Below are positions 25,693 to 33,974 of a DNA stretch of 64,000 nucleotides, piece by piece. Origin of the DNA: Corynebacterium tuberculostearicum (lineage in GTDB: Bacteria; Actinomycetota; Actinomycetes; Mycobacteriales; Mycobacteriaceae). The notes below the pieces were generated by a model. That model was not told the DNA's origin and made no database searches. It worked only from the letters and a program-made list of their open reading frames with translations. The stretch lies in the NCBI RefSeq assembly GCF_030503735.1, contig NZ_CP073096.1, positions 1,364,001 through 1,428,000 on the forward strand, in the 5' to 3' direction. The first letter of the stretch is position 1. Each line of letters opens with the position of its first letter. Position numbers and translations under genes: made by a program.

Positions 25693-26630
25693 CCAAGAAT
25701 CGAGTAATTAACTGGGCCATGAATAATGGCGCACTCGTCGGCCTCATTGCCCTGTGCATCGCGCTGTTTATCGCTACGCCTTATTTCCTTACCGTGGCGA
25801 ACCTGCTCAATATCGGCATCCAGGCCGCCACGGTGGCCATCTTGGCCTTCGGCATGACCTTTGTCATCGTCACCGCCGGCATCGACCTCTCGGTGGGCTC
25901 GGTCGCCGCGCTCGGCGCCATGGTCTCTGCCTATATGTTCTCCACTGCGGGACTGCCTGGCTGGCTTACGCTGCTCCTCGGCCTTTTCGTGGGCGCGCTG
26001 GCCGGAGCCATCTGCGGCATGGCCACCGCGTGGGGCAAGATCCCGTCTTTCATCGCGACGCTGGCCATGATGTCCATCGCCCGCGGCCTCACCCTGGTCA
26101 TCTCCCAGGGCTCGCCGATTGAAACCGCCCCGTCCGTCAACGCCTTTGGCGGCGATATCGCCGGCTTCCCAGTGCCGATCATCATGATGGTTATCGCCGG
26201 GCTCATCTGCTGGTTCATCCTAGAGCGCACGGTACTTGGCCGTTCCATGTATGCCATCGGCGGCAACCTGGAGGCCGCCCGGCTCTCGGGCCTGCCGGTC
26301 AAGCGCATTCAAATCGCCGTCTTCGCACTCTCCGGCTTCTTCGCCGCCTGGGCCGGCATGGTTATGGCCGGCCGCCTCGAATCCGCACAGCCGCAGGCCG
26401 GCACCGGCTATGAACTGGATGCCATCGCGGCCGTCGTCATCGGCGGTGCCTCACTCTCCGGCGGCCAAGGCAAGGCCACCGGCACGCTGGTCGGTGCGAT
26501 TCTCTTGGCCGTCATCCGCAATGGTTTGAACTTGCTCAACGTCTCCTCCTTCTGGCAGCAGATCGTTATTGGCTTGGTCATCGCGCTGGCCGTAGGCTTC
26601 GACGTCATCCGCAATAAGACGGCCAACTAA
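25689..26630 (+). CDS. rbsC: Ribose-type ABC importer, permease
   Basis: This 313-residue permease has about eight to ten hydrophobic helices and the CUT2 permease landmarks ITAGIDLSVGSVAALGAMV, GKIPSFIATLAMMSI, and YAIGGNLEAARLSGLPV, followed by GGASLSGGQG. It forms the membrane channel of the ribose importer. Start overlaps the rbsA stop (ATGA), and rbsB follows after 12 bases with its own ribosome site. Confidence 0.95.
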   Translation: MTKNRVINWAMNNGALVGLIALCIALFIATPYFLTVANLLNIGIQAATVAILAFGMTFVIVTAGIDLSVGSVAALGAMVSAYMFSTAGLPGWLTLLLGLFVGALAGAICGMATAWGKIPSFIATLAMMSIARGLTLVISQGSPIETAPSVNAFGGDIAGFPVPIIMMVIAGLICWFILERTVLGRSMYAIGGNLEAARLSGLPVKRIQIAVFALSGFFAAWAGMVMAGRLESAQPQAGTGYELDAIAAVVIGGASLSGGQGKATGTLVGAILLAVIRNGLNLLNVSSFWQQIVIGLVIALAVGFDVIRNKTAN

Positions 26631-26642
26631 GGAACACCCGCC

Positions 26643-27557
26643 ATGAAAAAGCTCATCGCCGCTCTCCTCGTGCCCGCCCTTGCGCTAGGCCTTGCCTCCT
26701 GCAATCGCTCAGAAGAAGACCGCAACCGCATCACGCTAGCGCTCTCCACACAGACCAACCCCTTCTTCGTCGAGCTGCGCCACGGCGCACAAGATAAGGC
26801 CAAGGAACTCGGCGTTCCGCTGGATATCCAGGACGCCTCCGATGACCCCGCCCAACAGGTGAACCAGCTGGGCAATGCCACTTCCATGGGTGCCAAGGTC
26901 GTCGTGGTCAACCCCACCGATTCCGATGCCGTGGCCCCAGCCGTGCGCGGCATCAAAAATGACGGCGTGCCCGTCATCGGCGTGGACCGCGACGTCAACG
27001 GCGTAGAGCTGGATTCCATGGTGGCCTCCGATAACGTCGCCGGCGGCGCGCAGGCAGCAGATAAGCTCGCCGAGGCCATCGGGGAAAAGGGCGATATCCT
27101 CATCCTGCAGGGCACTGCTGGTACCTCCGCCTCGCGCGAGCGCGGCAAGGGCTTTGAAGAGCAGATTGCGAAGTATGAGGACATTCGGGTCGTCGGCAAG
27201 CAATCGGCGAATTTCGACCGCACGGAAGGCCTCAACGTCGCCACCAACCTGCTGCAGGCCAACCCTAGTATCAAGGCCATCTTTGCGGAGAACGATGAAA
27301 TGGCGCTCGGCGCGGTCGAAGCCTTGGGGTCACGCGCCGGTACTGAGGTCAAGGTGGTGGCTTTTGATGGCACCTTTGATGGCCTCAAGGCGGTCAAAGA
27401 TGGCAAGCTAGAAGCTACCATCGCCCAGCAGCCCGCAGAGCTCGGTGCCCGCGCCATCGAACAAGCCGCAGCGCTCCTGCACGGTGGCGCAGCGGAGAAG
27501 AACGTCCCCGTCGAGGTCATCACCGTCACCCGCGACAATGTGGAGGATTTCCAATGA
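26643..27557 (+). CDS. rbsB: Ribose-type substrate-binding lipoprotein
   Basis: This 304-residue protein starts with a lipoprotein signal (MKKLIAALLVPALALGLASC, Cys20 as the lipid anchor) and continues with a periplasmic-binding fold of the RbsB class: LALSTQTNPFFVEL, VVVNPTDSDAVAPAV, VIGVDRDVNG, ILQGTAGTSASRERGKGFE and AIFAENDEMALGAVEAL. It captures the sugar outside the membrane and passes it to RbsC. Its stop overlaps rbsK (ATGA). Confidence 0.94.
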   Translation: MKKLIAALLVPALALGLASCNRSEEDRNRITLALSTQTNPFFVELRHGAQDKAKELGVPLDIQDASDDPAQQVNQLGNATSMGAKVVVVNPTDSDAVAPAVRGIKNDGVPVIGVDRDVNGVELDSMVASDNVAGGAQAADKLAEAIGEKGDILILQGTAGTSASRERGKGFEEQIAKYEDIRVVGKQSANFDRTEGLNVATNLLQANPSIKAIFAENDEMALGAVEALGSRAGTEVKVVAFDGTFDGLKAVKDGKLEATIAQQPAELGARAIEQAAALLHGGAAEKNVPVEVITVTRDNVEDFQ

Positions 27558-28462
27558 GCAAGCTAACCGTCGTCGGTTCCATTAATGCCGATCTTATCGT
27601 GCACGCCGAGCGCCACCCACAGCCCGGCGAGACCCTGCTAGGCTCCGGCGGCGACATCTTGGCCGGAGGCAAGGGCGCTAACCAGGCTGTCGCGGCCGCA
27701 CAGCTGGGCGCCACTGTGGCCTTCGTGGGCGCGGTCGGCTCCGATCCTTATGCCGATCCTGCCATGCACTATATGCGCACCTCCGGCATAGATCTGGCCG
27801 CCGTGGAACAGGCCGATACCAACACCGGCCTCGCCGTCATCACCGTCTCGGCCGATGGCGAGAACACCATCGTCATCTCCCCCGGCGCCAACGCGCTTGT
27901 CGACGCCCCCTTTGTCTCCTCCCGCGCCTCCACCATCGGCGATGCCGATGTAGTCCTCCTCCAGGGCGAAATCCGCGCCTCCGGTTTCCAGGCCGCGGTC
28001 GAGGCGGCCCAGGGCCGAGTGGTGGTTAACCTCGCGCCCGTGGTCAAGGTCGACCGCGACTCGCTTCTGCAGGCCGATCCTTTGCTGGCCAATGAACATG
28101 AAGCAGGACTCATCCTGGACCAACTCGGCCTACCATCTGAAGACGCCCCGCGCGAGCTCGCCCACCGCCTGGTAGAGGCCGGCTTCCGCTCTGTCGTGCT
28201 GACCCTCGGCGCCCACGGCGCCTACGTAGCCACCCCGGATGACGGCACGGATATCCCCACCCCGCGCGTGACCGCTGTGGATACCACCGGCGCCGGCGAT
28301 GCCTTCGCAGGTGCCTTCTGCGCCCAGCTTCTCGGTGGAGCCTCGCTTGTCGATGCCGCCGCCTTTGCCGCCCGCGTCGGTGCCTTCGCCGCCACCGGCA
28401 ACGGCGCACAACCGTCCTATCCCACCACCGAATCCGAGTTGCCGGAGGTTGACGATGCGTAA
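27554..28462 (+). CDS. rbsK: Ribokinase
   Basis: This 302-residue PfkB-family kinase phosphorylates ribose at O5. The substrate-side GSINADLIVHAERHPQPGET and GGDILAGGKGANQAVAAAQLG motifs and the ATP/catalytic signature VDTTGAGDAFAGAF (catalytic Asp in GAGD) are intact. It overlaps rbsB by four bases and rbsD by eight. Confidence 0.96.
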   Translation: MSKLTVVGSINADLIVHAERHPQPGETLLGSGGDILAGGKGANQAVAAAQLGATVAFVGAVGSDPYADPAMHYMRTSGIDLAAVEQADTNTGLAVITVSADGENTIVISPGANALVDAPFVSSRASTIGDADVVLLQGEIRASGFQAAVEAAQGRVVVNLAPVVKVDRDSLLQADPLLANEHEAGLILDQLGLPSEDAPRELAHRLVEAGFRSVVLTLGAHGAYVATPDDGTDIPTPRVTAVDTTGAGDAFAGAFCAQLLGGASLVDAAAFAARVGAFAATGNGAQPSYPTTESELPEVDDA

Positions 28463-28829
28463 ATCCGGCCTGCTCAATCCCGCGCTCACCAGCGCCGTCG
28501 CACGCCTTGGCCACACCGATACCTTCGTTATCGCCGATTGCGGCCTGCCCATCCCCCACGATGTGCCCGTCATCGACCTCACGCTGACCTTCGGCATCCC
28601 CACCTTTGCCGATACCCTGGCCGCCCTCCTTGAGGAGATTGTGGTCGAAGCCGGGACCATCGCCGATACCACCCCGCCCGAGGTGCGCTCCCTGCTTCCC
28701 GCGGTACCGCTTACCGAGGTCTCCCATGATGACCTCAAGCGCGAGGCCGCCCGCACCTCCTTCGTCGTGCGCACCGGTTCCACCACGCCGTTTGCCAATG
28801 TCATCTTGCGCTCCGGCGTGCCCTTTTAG
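28455..28829 (+). CDS. rbsD: D-ribose pyranase
   Basis: The 124-residue protein starts MRKSGLLNPALTSAVARLGHTD, with the catalytic His in RLGHTD, then VIADCGLPIP and DLTLTFGIPTF, and ends TPFANVILRSGVPF. These are RbsD family features. It interconverts pyranose and furanose forms of ribose so that RbsK can act. The ATG at 28455 overlaps the rbsK stop; the same frame is open further upstream, but that part lies inside rbsK. Confidence 0.94.
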   Translation: MRKSGLLNPALTSAVARLGHTDTFVIADCGLPIPHDVPVIDLTLTFGIPTFADTLAALLEEIVVEAGTIADTTPPEVRSLLPAVPLTEVSHDDLKREAARTSFVVRTGSTTPFANVILRSGVPF

Positions 28830-28846
28830 CATTCGTCGACGCTACA

Positions 28847-28874
28847 GCGCGGAAGACCAGAACTTCTTCCGCGC
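28847..28874 (+). terminator. Stem-loop after rbsD
   Basis: GCGCGGAAGA (28847-28856) pairs perfectly with TCTTCCGCGC (28865-28874) around an eight-base loop. There is no T-tract, so it may be an RNA 3' stabiliser or a weak terminator for the rbs operon. Confidence 0.5.
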
Positions 28875-29029
28875 CCTACCCCATTTGAAGCAATTCCCCC
28901 GCCCGAAAGTTTAAGGCGCTCTCTCCTCCACCCCGCTGGATGCACCAGTACACAACAAGCACGTCTTGCCGAAAACCTCCGCGGTTGTGGCTAAAACCTG
29001 CTTGCCTCATTCACCCCTGTTCCGGAGAG

Positions 29030-29530
29030 CTACTCTCCGAGCAGTTTATCGCGCAGGTTCTTATCCTTCTGCTCGACTTCTTCAGCCATGCGCTTTTGGT
29101 AATCCACCATCTTGTCTTGGATGGCGGGGTCACCTGCCCCGAGAATGCGCGCAGCGAGCAGACCGGCGTTCTTCGCACCACCGATGGAGACGGTGGCAAC
29201 CGGCACGCCGCTAGGCATCTGCACGATGGATAGGAGGGAATCGAGACCATCGAGATCTTTCAATGCGCGAGGGATACCGATAACCGGCAGCGGCGTGGCT
29301 GCTGCAACCATACCGGGCAAGTGAGCGGCGCCACCGGCACAGGCGATAATCGCTCTCAGGCCGCGAGTATGGGCTTCTTTCGCATATGCGAGCATCTTTT
29401 CTGGGGTGCGGTGGGCGCTGACCACGCCGACCTCGAAGGGGATGCCGAAGTCCGCGAGGACCTGAGCGGCGGGTTCAACGGTGGGCCAATCGGAATCGGA
29501 GCCCATGATGATGCCTACGTGCGGTTGCAT
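29030..29530 (-). CDS. purE: N5-carboxyaminoimidazole ribonucleotide mutase
   Basis: This 166-residue class I PurE catalyses the mutase step of purine synthesis after PurK. The active-site run [25 protein letters not shown] (catalytic His in SAHRTP) and [12 protein letters not shown] are all present. It lies 24 bases after purK and is co-directional, so the pair forms an operon. Confidence 0.97.
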   Translation of the reverse strand: MQPHVGIIMGSDSDWPTVEPAAQVLADFGIPFEVGVVSAHRTPEKMLAYAKEAHTRGLRAIIACAGGAAHLPGMVAAATPLPVIGIPRALKDLDGLDSLLSIVQMPSGVPVATVSIGGAKNAGLLAARILGAGDPAIQDKMVDYQKRMAEEVEQKDKNLRDKLLGE

Positions 29531-29554
29531 AGTGTCCTTTCTTAAAGCAGGAAA

Positions 29555-30724
29555 TTAAGCCCATGTGGCGTGCACGAGGAAGTGCGCGGCCTGGCGGGCA
29601 ATGGAAAGGGTTTCATCGGTGGAGCCACCGGTGACGTTGACGTGACCAATCTTGCGGCCAGGGCGGTGGTCCTTGCCGTAGAGGTGAATCTTGGCCTGCG
29701 GATAGCGCTCCATGACTTCCCTGACGCGCTCCGGCATAGGCTTAGCAGGATCTTCGTCAGCGCCCAAGACATTGGCCATCACGGTCACGGGTGCAAGCGT
29801 GTCGACTGCACCCAACGGGAGGTCGAGCACCGCGCGCAGGTGCTGCTCAAACTGGGAGGTAACGCTGCCGTCCTGGGTCCAGTGGCCGGTGTTATGCGGG
29901 CGCATGGCCAGTTCGTTGATGGAGATATCCTCGCCCTCCGGGCCGTCGAACGCAAAGAGCTCGACGGCGAGCACGCCGGTCACGCCGAGGGATTCGGCGA
30001 TGGATAGCCCCAGCTCGCTAGCGCGCTGCGCAAGTTCCGGTGCGAGGCCGGGAGCGGGCGCGATAGCCTCGGCACAAATGCCGTTTTCCTGGCGGGACTG
30101 GGTAATCGGCCACACCTTAGCCTCGCCGGAAGGGCGACGGGCAACGAGGATGGAAAGCTCGCGGGTAAGTTCTACCTTTTCCTCTGCCATCAGCGGGGTT
30201 CCGGCCTCGAGTAGCTCGGAGACCAGCTCATAGCAATTTTCGGCCGTAGGGAACCACACGCCCTTGCCGTCGTATCCCCCACGGCGGGCCTTAAGGCACA
30301 CGCGGCCATCGACGGCGTCGAAAAAGGCGCGGGCATCGGCCACCGAGTCAATGGCGGCAAAGCGCGGCACGGGAGCGCCCAGCGCGGCGAGCTTTTCGCG
30401 CATCTTCAGCTTGTCCTGCGCGTAGATGAGGGCGGTGGGCTGGGGCTGGACGTTAAATCCGGCGTCGATAAGCGTAGCGGAGTGCTTATTGGGCACATGC
30501 TCATGCTCGAAAGTAATGGCGTCCGCGCCCTCAGCCGCGCCGCGCAACTCCTCCAGGGAGGTGTAGTCCCCCAGCACCACGTCAGGGGTAACCTGCGCCG
30601 CGGAAGAATCCAGCTTGCTTGCCAGAATCCGCAGGTGAATATCGAGTTCCGCGGCGGCCGGCTGCATCATGCGGGCCAGCTGGCCGTCGCCACAAACAGT
30701 TACAATAGGTTTTAAGTCACTCAC
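29555..30724 (-). CDS. purK: N5-carboxyaminoimidazole ribonucleotide synthase
   Basis: This 389-residue ATP-grasp enzyme makes N5-CAIR from AIR, ATP and bicarbonate. Family features: VCGDGQLARMMQPAAAELDI, TFEHEHVP, ARRGGYDGKGVWF, and EISINELAMRPHNTGHWT-type C-terminal loop (split: SINELAMRPHN, GHWTQDGS). The GTG at 30724 is chosen because TGAGGA precedes it by a few bases; only 25 bases separate it from the divergent acetolactate decarboxylase start. Confidence 0.95.
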   Translation of the reverse strand: MSDLKPIVTVCGDGQLARMMQPAAAELDIHLRILASKLDSSAAQVTPDVVLGDYTSLEELRGAAEGADAITFEHEHVPNKHSATLIDAGFNVQPQPTALIYAQDKLKMREKLAALGAPVPRFAAIDSVADARAFFDAVDGRVCLKARRGGYDGKGVWFPTAENCYELVSELLEAGTPLMAEEKVELTRELSILVARRPSGEAKVWPITQSRQENGICAEAIAPAPGLAPELAQRASELGLSIAESLGVTGVLAVELFAFDGPEGEDISINELAMRPHNTGHWTQDGSVTSQFEQHLRAVLDLPLGAVDTLAPVTVMANVLGADEDPAKPMPERVREVMERYPQAKIHLYGKDHRPGRKIGHVNVTGGSTDETLSIARQAAHFLVHATWA

Positions 30725-30736
30725 GTTCCTCAATAC

Positions 30737-30742
30737 TAGCCT
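30737..30742 (+). promoter_or_regulatory. Possible -10 of a leaderless transcript for the decarboxylase gene
   Basis: TAGCCT fits the corynebacterial TANNNT -10 pattern and lies seven bases before ATG 30750, where a leaderless transcript would start. No ribosome site is visible before that ATG. Confidence 0.35.
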
Positions 30743-30749
30743 GGATACT

Positions 30750-31481
30750 ATGTTCACTCGTCATACCATCTTCCAAAACTCACTCATGACCGCTTTGCTT
30801 GACGGCATCTATGACGGCGAAATGACCATTTCGGAGCTGCTAGGCAAGGGCAACTTCGGCCTCGGCACCTTTGATGGCCTCGACGGTGAAATGATCATCT
30901 TGGACGGCACCTGCTACCAGCTGCGTGGCGATGGTTCCGCACAGATTGCGGATTTGGCTCAGCGCACGCCCTATGCGGTAGCAACCAATTTTGTTCCACG
31001 CATTACTGCCGACGCCCCCGCGGGCCTGCACCGCGATCAGCTTTCCGCGTTCATCGATAAGCTCGAGCCTTCCGCCAACTACATGTACGCGGTGCGCATC
31101 GTGGGCATCTTTAAGGAGGTGACCACCCGCACGGTGGTCAAGCAAGAAAAGCCCTATCCTCCGATGTCCGAGGCCGTTGGTGGCGATAAGGAGCTGCATT
31201 TTAAGGACGTCGAGGGTGTCATCGGTGGGTTCCGCACCCCCGTGTATGAAAAGGGAATCTCGGTACCGGGCTGCCACGTGCACTTTATCGACGCCGCCCG
31301 CACCTCCGGCGGCCACGTGCTGGACTACATAGTGGATAAGGCAACGGTTGAGCTCTGCCCCGCCTCCGACCTAGAGCTGCGCCTGCCACTGACACAGGAA
31401 TTTGGGCGCGCCAACCTCTCCCCTGAGGATCTGGATAGCCAGCTGCACACCACCGAGGTTAAAACCAAGGGCGATCATTAA
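30750..31481 (+). CDS. budA: Alpha-acetolactate decarboxylase
   Basis: This 243-residue protein belongs to the acetolactate decarboxylase family, which turns acetolactate into acetoin. Landmarks: NSLMTALLDGIYDGEMTI near the start, GNFGLGTFDGLDGEM, ISVPGCHVHFIDAARTSGGHVLDY, where the His residues bind zinc. Alternative starts upstream fall inside purK. The gene stands alone; no acetolactate synthase is near. Its 3' end overlaps the convergent PH-domain gene by about 23 bases. Confidence 0.92.
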   Translation: MFTRHTIFQNSLMTALLDGIYDGEMTISELLGKGNFGLGTFDGLDGEMIILDGTCYQLRGDGSAQIADLAQRTPYAVATNFVPRITADAPAGLHRDQLSAFIDKLEPSANYMYAVRIVGIFKEVTTRTVVKQEKPYPPMSEAVGGDKELHFKDVEGVIGGFRTPVYEKGISVPGCHVHFIDAARTSGGHVLDYIVDKATVELCPASDLELRLPLTQEFGRANLSPEDLDSQLHTTEVKTKGDH

Positions 31482-31899
31482 TAATCTCGGCCACGCGCTT
31501 GGGTTTGGCCACGTTGGGAAAATACATGGCTCGGTCCCAGCCGTGAATGGCTAGGGACACCCCGCCCCGGCGCTTGCGGGCGCCGCGGATATCCTGCAGT
31601 GGAATCGAATCGATATTGCGGCCCTCGCGCGCGATGACGCGCCTATTAGTCACGATGAAGCGCTTGCGGCGGGCCTTATAAAGAGGAATGAGAAAGCGCC
31701 AGATTCCCAGCAGCGCCCACACCGCGACGAGGCCATTGCGCAGCATCGGGTCTACTGCTTGGACATCGCACCAGCCGATGGCAATCCACAGCAGGCCGGT
31801 GATGAGGATGAGCTCGAGGAAGGGGAAAATCAGCGCGCGAAACGGCGCGGAGACATCCGCACGTTTGACCTCTCCTTGGCCCATCTTCATTAGTCCCAT
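31459..31899 (-). CDS. PH-domain membrane protein
   Basis: This 146-residue protein has two membrane helices (about 20-43 and 55-70) and a C-terminal bacterial PH-like domain (about 75-146: KRFIVTNRRVIAREGRNIDSIPL, then IHGWDRAMYFPNV). This layout matches the actinobacterial family that M. tuberculosis encodes beside birA (the Rv3278c position). Function unknown. It follows birA by 37 bases on the same strand. Confidence 0.82.
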   Translation of the reverse strand: MGLMKMGQGEVKRADVSAPFRALIFPFLELILITGLLWIAIGWCDVQAVDPMLRNGLVAVWALLGIWRFLIPLYKARRKRFIVTNRRVIAREGRNIDSIPLQDIRGARKRRGGVSLAIHGWDRAMYFPNVAKPKRVAEIINDRPWF

Positions 31900-31936
31900 A
31901 GCTATGGATGCTACCTCGCGTGTCTACCGTGTAGGT

Positions 31937-32776
31937 CTACTGCTGCGGGCGCAGGTGCGTGACATCACCCGCGGAGTAGTACTCGCCGGCGACCATGATG
32001 CGGCCGTCCTCGCCGATGTCATCGACGTGCCCGGTGACATCGCCGGACGGGGTTTCCAAGCGCACCTCTTGGCCAAGCGAAGAACAGACCGCACGGTAGT
32101 CGCGCAGGAGCTGCGGATCTTGGTTCTCCCACTGCACGATGCGACGGCGCAGGTTCTTCAGCACGGTAATGGCCAGCTCGGTTCGGTCAGTATCACGGCC
32201 TTCGAGCTCGAGCGAGGTCGCCTTTTCAATAGGTAGGTCCTCACGCGTCAGGGTGACATTGATGCCCATGCCCACGACGACGCGCGCGGATGGTGCGGCG
32301 CCACCTACTGCCTTATTAACCTCTGCCTTGTTGACTTCGGCCTTGCCTACCTCCACCTTGGTGAGCTCGGTCTTCGGCGCGGCCTTGAAGGCTTGGCCCA
32401 CGGGACCGGCCTCGGCAAGGATGCCGCACAGTTTATTGCCGTCGATATGCACATCATTCGGCCACTTCAGTACGGTCCCCTCGATCGAATCGGTAACCGC
32501 GAGGCCCGCGGCTAGCGGCAAGGTGCCCAGGTGCTCGAGGGATTCCGGGAGCAGGAGCACGGAGAAAATGACCTGGGAGCCGGCCGGCGCGGTCCAGGAG
32601 CGGCCGAGGCGGCCCTTACCGGAAAGCTGTTCGTCGGCAAGCAGCACGGTGCCATCCGCAACGTTGGTGGCTTGCATCAAATCGGTATTGGTGGAGCCGG
32701 TCTTTTCCACGAAATCGATGGTGGTGAAATCGTCCGCCAGCGCTGTGCGAATGCGTTCCAAATCAAGTGCAGTCAT
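31937..32776 (-). CDS. birA: Biotin-protein ligase, with a repeat-containing insert
   Basis: This 279-residue group I biotin ligase loads biotin on carboxylases. Active-site features: TGSTNTDLMQA, ADEQLSGKGRLGRSWTAPAG (biotinoyl-AMP loop), LKWPNDVHIDGNKLCGILAE, and VVGMGINVTLT. Between residues about 140 and 170 an insert reads as four imperfect five-residue repeats (KVEVG, KAEVN, KAEVN, KAVG). There is no N-terminal DNA-binding domain. The genes for its likely substrates (accBC near 50 kb, the pxp-linked BC-BCCP, pyc) all lie in this window. ATG 32776 is preferred over a TTG three codons earlier. Confidence 0.94.
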   Translation of the reverse strand: MTALDLERIRTALADDFTTIDFVEKTGSTNTDLMQATNVADGTVLLADEQLSGKGRLGRSWTAPAGSQVIFSVLLLPESLEHLGTLPLAAGLAVTDSIEGTVLKWPNDVHIDGNKLCGILAEAGPVGQAFKAAPKTELTKVEVGKAEVNKAEVNKAVGGAAPSARVVVGMGINVTLTREDLPIEKATSLELEGRDTDRTELAITVLKNLRRRIVQWENQDPQLLRDYRAVCSSLGQEVRLETPSGDVTGHVDDIGEDGRIMVAGEYYSAGDVTHLRPQQ

Positions 32777-32820
32777 AAGCTTCAAGGATACCGGCCACCA
32801 ATGGTGCTAGTGTGTTGCGC

Positions 32821-33813
32821 ATGGCAAAGGTCACTTTTGAAAAGGTCAACATCACCTACCCCGGCGCGAGCGCGCCCACGGTAAAGGACTTGGACCTCGA
32901 TATCGCGGACGGCGAATTTCTGGTACTCGTTGGCCCTTCGGGCTGCGGCAAGTCCACGACGCTGCGGGCCTTAGCGGGGCTGGAACCTACATCCAGCGGC
33001 CGCATCACTATCGATGGCAAGGACGTGACCAACCTGGAACCGGGCGATCGCGATATCGCCATGGTTTTCCAGAACTACGCCCTCTATCCGCACCTGACGG
33101 TGGAGGAAAACATGGGCTTTGCTTTGAAGCTGGCGAAGCTCCCCAAGGCCGAAATCAAGGCCAAGGTACACCAGGCGGCGGAGACGCTCGGCCTGACCGA
33201 GTACCTCAAGCGCAAGCCCAAAGATCTTTCGGGCGGCCAGCGTCAGCGAGTGGCCATGGGCCGCGCTATTGTGCGCGAGCCGAAGGCCTTCCTCATGGAT
33301 GAGCCGCTATCCAACCTGGATGCCAAACTGCGCGTGCAAACCCGCGCCGAGCTGGCCAGCCTGCAGCAACGCCTGGGTACGACGACGGTGTATGTCACCC
33401 ACGACCAGGTTGAGGCAATGACCATGGGCGACCGCGTAGCGGTACTCAAGGACGGCGAGTTGCAGCAGGTAGCTCCGCCGCGCGAGCTTTATGACGCCCC
33501 CGCAAACGAATTCGTCGCCGGCTTCATCGGCTCGCCGGCCATGAATATCTTTGACTACAACGGTTCCCGCATAGGCGTGCGCCCAGAAAAGATGTTTATC
33601 AATAAGGGGCCGGTGGGCTTCCAAGGCGTGGTGGATATTGTGGAAGAGCTGGGAGCTGAGTCCTATGTCTACGTCACCGTCGGTGACAATCGCCTAGTTG
33701 CCCGAGCCGAAAGTACCCCACCGCAGCGCGGCGAAGAGGTCGTACTGACTTTCAATCCACGCGAGGCCCACCGCTTCGATCCAGAAACGGGCCGCCGCAT
33801 CGCCCAGGACTAG
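32821..33813 (+). CDS. Sugar ABC importer ATP-binding protein (MalK/UgpC/TusK type)
   Basis: This 330-residue protein has a full nucleotide-binding domain (Walker A GPSGCGKST near residue 40, Q-loop NYALYPH, signature DLSGGQRQRVAMGRA, Walker B AFLMDEPLSNLD) and a C-terminal regulatory OB-type domain (about 235-330), as in MalK-like ATPases that serve CUT1 sugar importers. The nearby binding protein and permeases run in the same direction. By position and gene content it matches TusK of the C. glutamicum trehalose system and SugC of mycobacteria. Confidence 0.9.
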   Translation: MAKVTFEKVNITYPGASAPTVKDLDLDIADGEFLVLVGPSGCGKSTTLRALAGLEPTSSGRITIDGKDVTNLEPGDRDIAMVFQNYALYPHLTVEENMGFALKLAKLPKAEIKAKVHQAAETLGLTEYLKRKPKDLSGGQRQRVAMGRAIVREPKAFLMDEPLSNLDAKLRVQTRAELASLQQRLGTTTVYVTHDQVEAMTMGDRVAVLKDGELQQVAPPRELYDAPANEFVAGFIGSPAMNIFDYNGSRIGVRPEKMFINKGPVGFQGVVDIVEELGAESYVYVTVGDNRLVARAESTPPQRGEEVVLTFNPREAHRFDPETGRRIAQD

Positions 33814-33974
33814 GCCCGCGAAGCGCGCTGGTCCACTGCGCCGCAGGTACGTAGTCCAACCTCCCGCCGCCCCTTTACTACCCCCATTTAGAGTTAAATA
33901 GGCCAAAATTATCCACCTTTTGGTTTCCGTATTTTAGGTTTAAAGAACCGAAAGTTTTCCGAAAGGTGAATTCC

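Noticed and set aside
28299..28454. Longer rbsD with 52 extra N-terminal codons
   Set aside because: The extra part lies inside rbsK in another frame; RbsD begins at MRKSGLL.
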